DNA of 64,000 nucleotides. It comes from Edaphobacter aggregans DSM 19364 (GTDB lineage: Bacteria; Acidobacteriota; Terriglobia; Terriglobales; Acidobacteriaceae). Under the pieces are notes generated by a model, which was not told the DNA's origin, searched no databases, and was given only the letters and a program-made list of their open reading frames with translations. This document shows, in pieces, positions 61,532 to 64,000 of this stretch. A program made the translations under genes and the position numbers. The stretch is taken from contig NZ_JQKI01000026.1 in assembly GCF_000745965.1 (NCBI RefSeq), positions 1 through 64,000 on the forward strand, given 5' to 3'. Within the stretch, counting starts at the first letter, position 1; each line of letters opens with the position of its first letter.

Positions 61532-64000
61532 TTACCGGTTGGCTGTGATGTGCTGCTGCTCGAGAGTTGCGGCTTCGTCGTCGCAGCCCTCGGGGCGCTG
61601 CTTCGGTCTGGAGCTGATGCGGACGAGGATGCCCTTGACCACGACATACAGCACGGGGATGAAGAAGAGATTCAGCACGGTCGAGAGCACCATACCGCCG
61701 ACGATGGCCGTGCCGACCGAGTGACGGCCAAGCGCGCCGGCGCCGGAGGCGAAGTAAAGCGGGAGAACGCCGAGGATGAAGGCGATCGAGGTCATCAGGA
61801 TGGGGCGTAGTCGAAGCTCAGCCGCGACGACAGCGGCTTCGACTACGCTCTTGCCGTGTTCGATCTGCTGCTCCGCGAACTCGACGATGAGAATGGAGTT
61901 CTTGGCTGACAGACCGATCAGCATGACCAGGCCGATCTGCACGTAGACGTCGTCGACCAGGCCGCGCCAGGAGACCAAGCTGAGGGCGCCGAGAACGGCC
62001 ATCGGAACCGCGAGCAAAATGATGAACGGTAGAACGAAGCTCTCGTACTGCGCTGACAGGGTGAGATAGACGACCAGCAGGCCGAGTCCGAAGATGATCA
62101 CGGCCTTACCGGCGGACTCCATCTCTTCCAGTGCGAGGCCGCTCCAGGAATACATCATGCCCTGAATCTTGTTCTTCTCGAAGAGCTCCTGCATCTTCTC
62201 AAGGCCCTGCCCGGAGCTGAGCCCCGGAGCCGCGGCGCCGTCAATCTCCGCCGAGCGGAAGATGTTGTAGTGATAGATGACCTGTGGCCCGGAGGTCTCT
62301 TTGATACTGACCAGATTGTCGAGCGGGATCATCTGGCCGTTGTCGGAGCGGACGTAGAACTGGCGCAGGTCCTTTGTATTGCGGCGGAAGTTTTCGTCAG
62401 CCTGAACGTAGACTCGATATGACCTGTTGTTAAAGTCGAAGTCGTTTACATAACTCGAGCCCATGTAGGTGCTGAGGGCAGAGTTGATCTGCGCCAACGG
62501 AACACCGATGGTCTTTGCCTTCTCACGATCGATAGTGACGTACATCTGCGGGTCGTTTGACGTGAAGGGCGTATAGAGGCCGACGAGGCCGGAGTGCGGA
62601 TCGCGGCTCTGCGCCACCATTTCGTGAGCGACACGGTCGATATCGCCGAAGGTGTTGCGACCCTGGTCCTGCAGCATGAACTGGAAGCCACCGACCGAGC
62701 CGATGCCCTGGATGGCGGGAGGCTCAAAGGCGGCGACGATGCCTCCGGGAACCTGGAAGAGCTTTGGTGCAACCTTGGCGACGATGTCGCTCGCAGAGTG
62801 GCCTGGCCCCTTCTTCTTTCGTTCATCGATGGGCTTGAGCGGCGCGAAGATGATGCCGGCGTTCGGAGAGCTTCCTCCGGTCAGCGAGAACCCCATGACT
62901 GAGAAGGTGCCGAAGACGTCGTCGTCCTGACGAATGATGTCGGCTGCGCGATCGGCGACCTCGGTGGTATAGGCCAGAGACGCGCCGGGCGGCGTCTGCA
63001 CGATGTTGATGAAGTAGTTCTGGTCCTCCGACGGGACAAAGGCCGTCGGAACGTGCCGGTACATGTAGACCGTACCGGCAAGGCCCGCGGCGAAGAGCAG
63101 CAGCATGATGACGCGCAGCTTGACGACGTGCGTGACGGCGTAGGCGTAACCCTTGATGACCTTCTGAAGTCCCTTCTCAAACAGGCCGAGCAGGCCGCCG
63201 TGCGTTCGCTCCTGACGGAGAAGGATCGCGGCGAGCGCGGGCGAGAGGGTAAGGGCGTTGAAGGCCGAGATGGCGATCGAGAAGGCGATCGTCAGCGAGA
63301 ACTGCTTATAGAGAATGCCCGTGGTACCGGGGAAGAAGCTGACCGGGATGAACACCGAGATCAGCACGAGCGAGGTCGCGATGACGGCGCTTGTGACCTC
63401 GGCCATGGCCTCGGAGGTGGCGCGGTGGCTGTCGCAGTGTTCCTCGTGGATGTGGCGCTGGACGTTCTCGATGACGACGATGGCGTCGTCGACGACGAGG
63501 CCGGTCGCCAGCGTAATGCCGAAGAGTGTGAGCGAGTTGATGGAAAAGCCGAAGATCTTGATGAAGGCGAAGGTTCCGATAAGTGAGACCGGAATCGTTA
63601 CCGCCGGAATAATCGTCGCACGCCAGTCCTGCAGGAAGAAGTAGATGACGATGATGACGATAATGATGGCTTCGATGATCGTGTGGACGACCTCTTTGAC
63701 CGAGTCGCCGACGACCGTCGTGGTATCGAACGCGATGATGTACTCCAGGCCCGGCGGGAAGGACTTGGCCAGTTCTGTCAGGACCGCCTTGCACTGCCGA
63801 TCGACCTCGAGCGCATTGGCGTTGGAGAGCTGTTGCACACCGATACCGACAGCCTCGCCGCCGGAGAACTTGAGATCGGTGTCGTAGTTCTCCGCGCCAA
63901 CCTCCGCGCGCCCGACGTCCTTGAGCAGAACGAGCCCGCCGTTGCCAGGAGCGTTCTTGAGGATGATGTTCTCAAACTCCCGCGGATCGGACAGGCGGCC
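61532..64000 (-). CDS. RND efflux pump permease (HAE-1 type), N-terminus beyond window
   Basis: The frame is open to base 64000, so about 820 C-terminal residues are seen of some 1050. Helix IV/loop features are FGITLATGLVVDDAIVVIEN (the charged D-D pair of the proton relay) and FFPGTTGILYKQFSLTIAFS. The large second periplasmic loop has PPGASLAYTTEVAD, and the last helices include YVQIGLVMLIGLSAKNSILI and TAIVGGMVLSTVLNLFFIPV. It is an AcrB/MexB-type proton-driven exporter of drugs or other small hydrophobic compounds. The membrane fusion and outer-membrane partners are expected upstream. Confidence 0.95.
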   Translation of the reverse strand, partial: GRLSDPREFENIILKNAPGNGGLVLLKDVGRAEVGAENYDTDLKFSGGEAVGIGVQQLSNANALEVDRQCKAVLTELAKSFPPGLEYIIAFDTTTVVGDSVKEVVHTIIEAIIIVIIVIYFFLQDWRATIIPAVTIPVSLIGTFAFIKIFGFSINSLTLFGITLATGLVVDDAIVVIENVQRHIHEEHCDSHRATSEAMAEVTSAVIATSLVLISVFIPVSFFPGTTGILYKQFSLTIAFSIAISAFNALTLSPALAAILLRQERTHGGLLGLFEKGLQKVIKGYAYAVTHVVKLRVIMLLLFAAGLAGTVYMYRHVPTAFVPSEDQNYFINIVQTPPGASLAYTTEVADRAADIIRQDDDVFGTFSVMGFSLTGGSSPNAGIIFAPLKPIDERKKKGPGHSASDIVAKVAPKLFQVPGGIVAAFEPPAIQGIGSVGGFQFMLQDQGRNTFGDIDRVAHEMVAQSRDPHSGLVGLYTPFTSNDPQMYVTIDREKAKTIGVPLAQINSALSTYMGSSYVNDFDFNNRSYRVYVQADENFRRNTKDLRQFYVRSDNGQMIPLDNLVSIKETSGPQVIYHYNIFRSAEIDGAAAPGLSSGQGLEKMQELFEKNKIQGMMYSWSGLALEEMESAGKAVIIFGLGLLVVYLTLSAQYESFVLPFIILLAVPMAVLGALSLVSWRGLVDDVYVQIGLVMLIGLSAKNSILIVEFAEQQIEHGKSVVEAAVVAAELRLRPILMTSIAFILGVLPLYFASGAGALGRHSVGTAIVGGMVLSTVLNLFFIPVLYVVVKGILVRISSRPKQRPEGCDDEAATLEQQHITANR

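Overview
The window looks like chromosomal DNA of an Acidobacteriota member, most likely class Terriglobia (Acidobacteriaceae; relatives of Granulicella, Edaphobacter and Terriglobus). This is inferred from GC-rich, C-ending codon use, a TonB receptor with an N-terminal carboxypeptidase-like domain, a periplasmic beta-propeller sensor kinase, dispersed GC-rich intergenic repeats, and a conserved rpsP-khpA-rimM-trmD-rplS-rnhB block. No species can be named from the sequence alone.

Region 1 (about 1-12.4 kb) is an accessory region full of broken genes. It holds a cut-off IS630 transposase, pieces of IS5, IS110 and IS91-type integrase or transposase genes, a 131-bp inverted duplication, and remnants of an alpha/beta hydrolase, an old yellow enzyme, an L,D-transpeptidase, a PQQ-type propeller protein and a TonB receptor. 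A Gp157-family gene, a frameshifted TSCPD-domain gene and the 5' end of a PRTRC-B-like gene suggest that a PRTRC-type plasmid or integrative element once sat here. Intact genes are an SDR oxidoreductase, an NTF2-like protein, Gp157 and a large sensor kinase.

Region 2 (12.6-29.2 kb) is metabolic: a di-haem peroxidase, tRNA-Asn, uxaC and an outer-membrane porin-like protein, followed by an amino-sugar and cell-wall salvage block. That block has a GH20 hexosaminidase, nagA, and one giant reading frame that fuses a sodium:solute symporter, an AmiE-like serine hydrolase and a NamZ (DUF1343) muramidase. phoU and a siroheme sulfite/nitrite reductase follow. The reductase is preceded by the most interesting feature found: a 28-residue, six-cysteine, probably leaderless peptide and then an intrinsic terminator, which is the layout of a cysteine-responsive attenuator.

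Region 3 (29.5-38.4 kb) has a lone receiver protein, the siroheme genes (precorrin-2 dehydrogenase and cobA) that would supply the reductase cofactor, two decayed genes, phenylalanine hydroxylase, an MFS transporter, a YceI protein, and a PilZ gene closely linked to a LuxR-type regulator whose phosphorylation aspartate is replaced by glutamate.

Region 4 (38.6-44.9 kb) is the ribosome and tRNA block rpsP-khpA-rimM-trmD-rplS-rnhB, interrupted by an antisense outer-membrane protein gene, then a BshB-like deacetylase and pdxH. Region 5 (45-57.8 kb) has a TonB receptor, a Tat-exported oxidoreductase, mtgA, cupin and YjbR proteins, the msrPQ methionine-sulfoxide repair pair, a hydratase, and Ku plus LigD for end joining. 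Region 6 (57.9-64 kb) carries an arginine-deiminase-like hydrolase, hppD and fahA. With phhA at 34 kb these give most of phenylalanine/tyrosine degradation; homogentisate dioxygenase is not in the window. The window ends inside an RND efflux pump gene.
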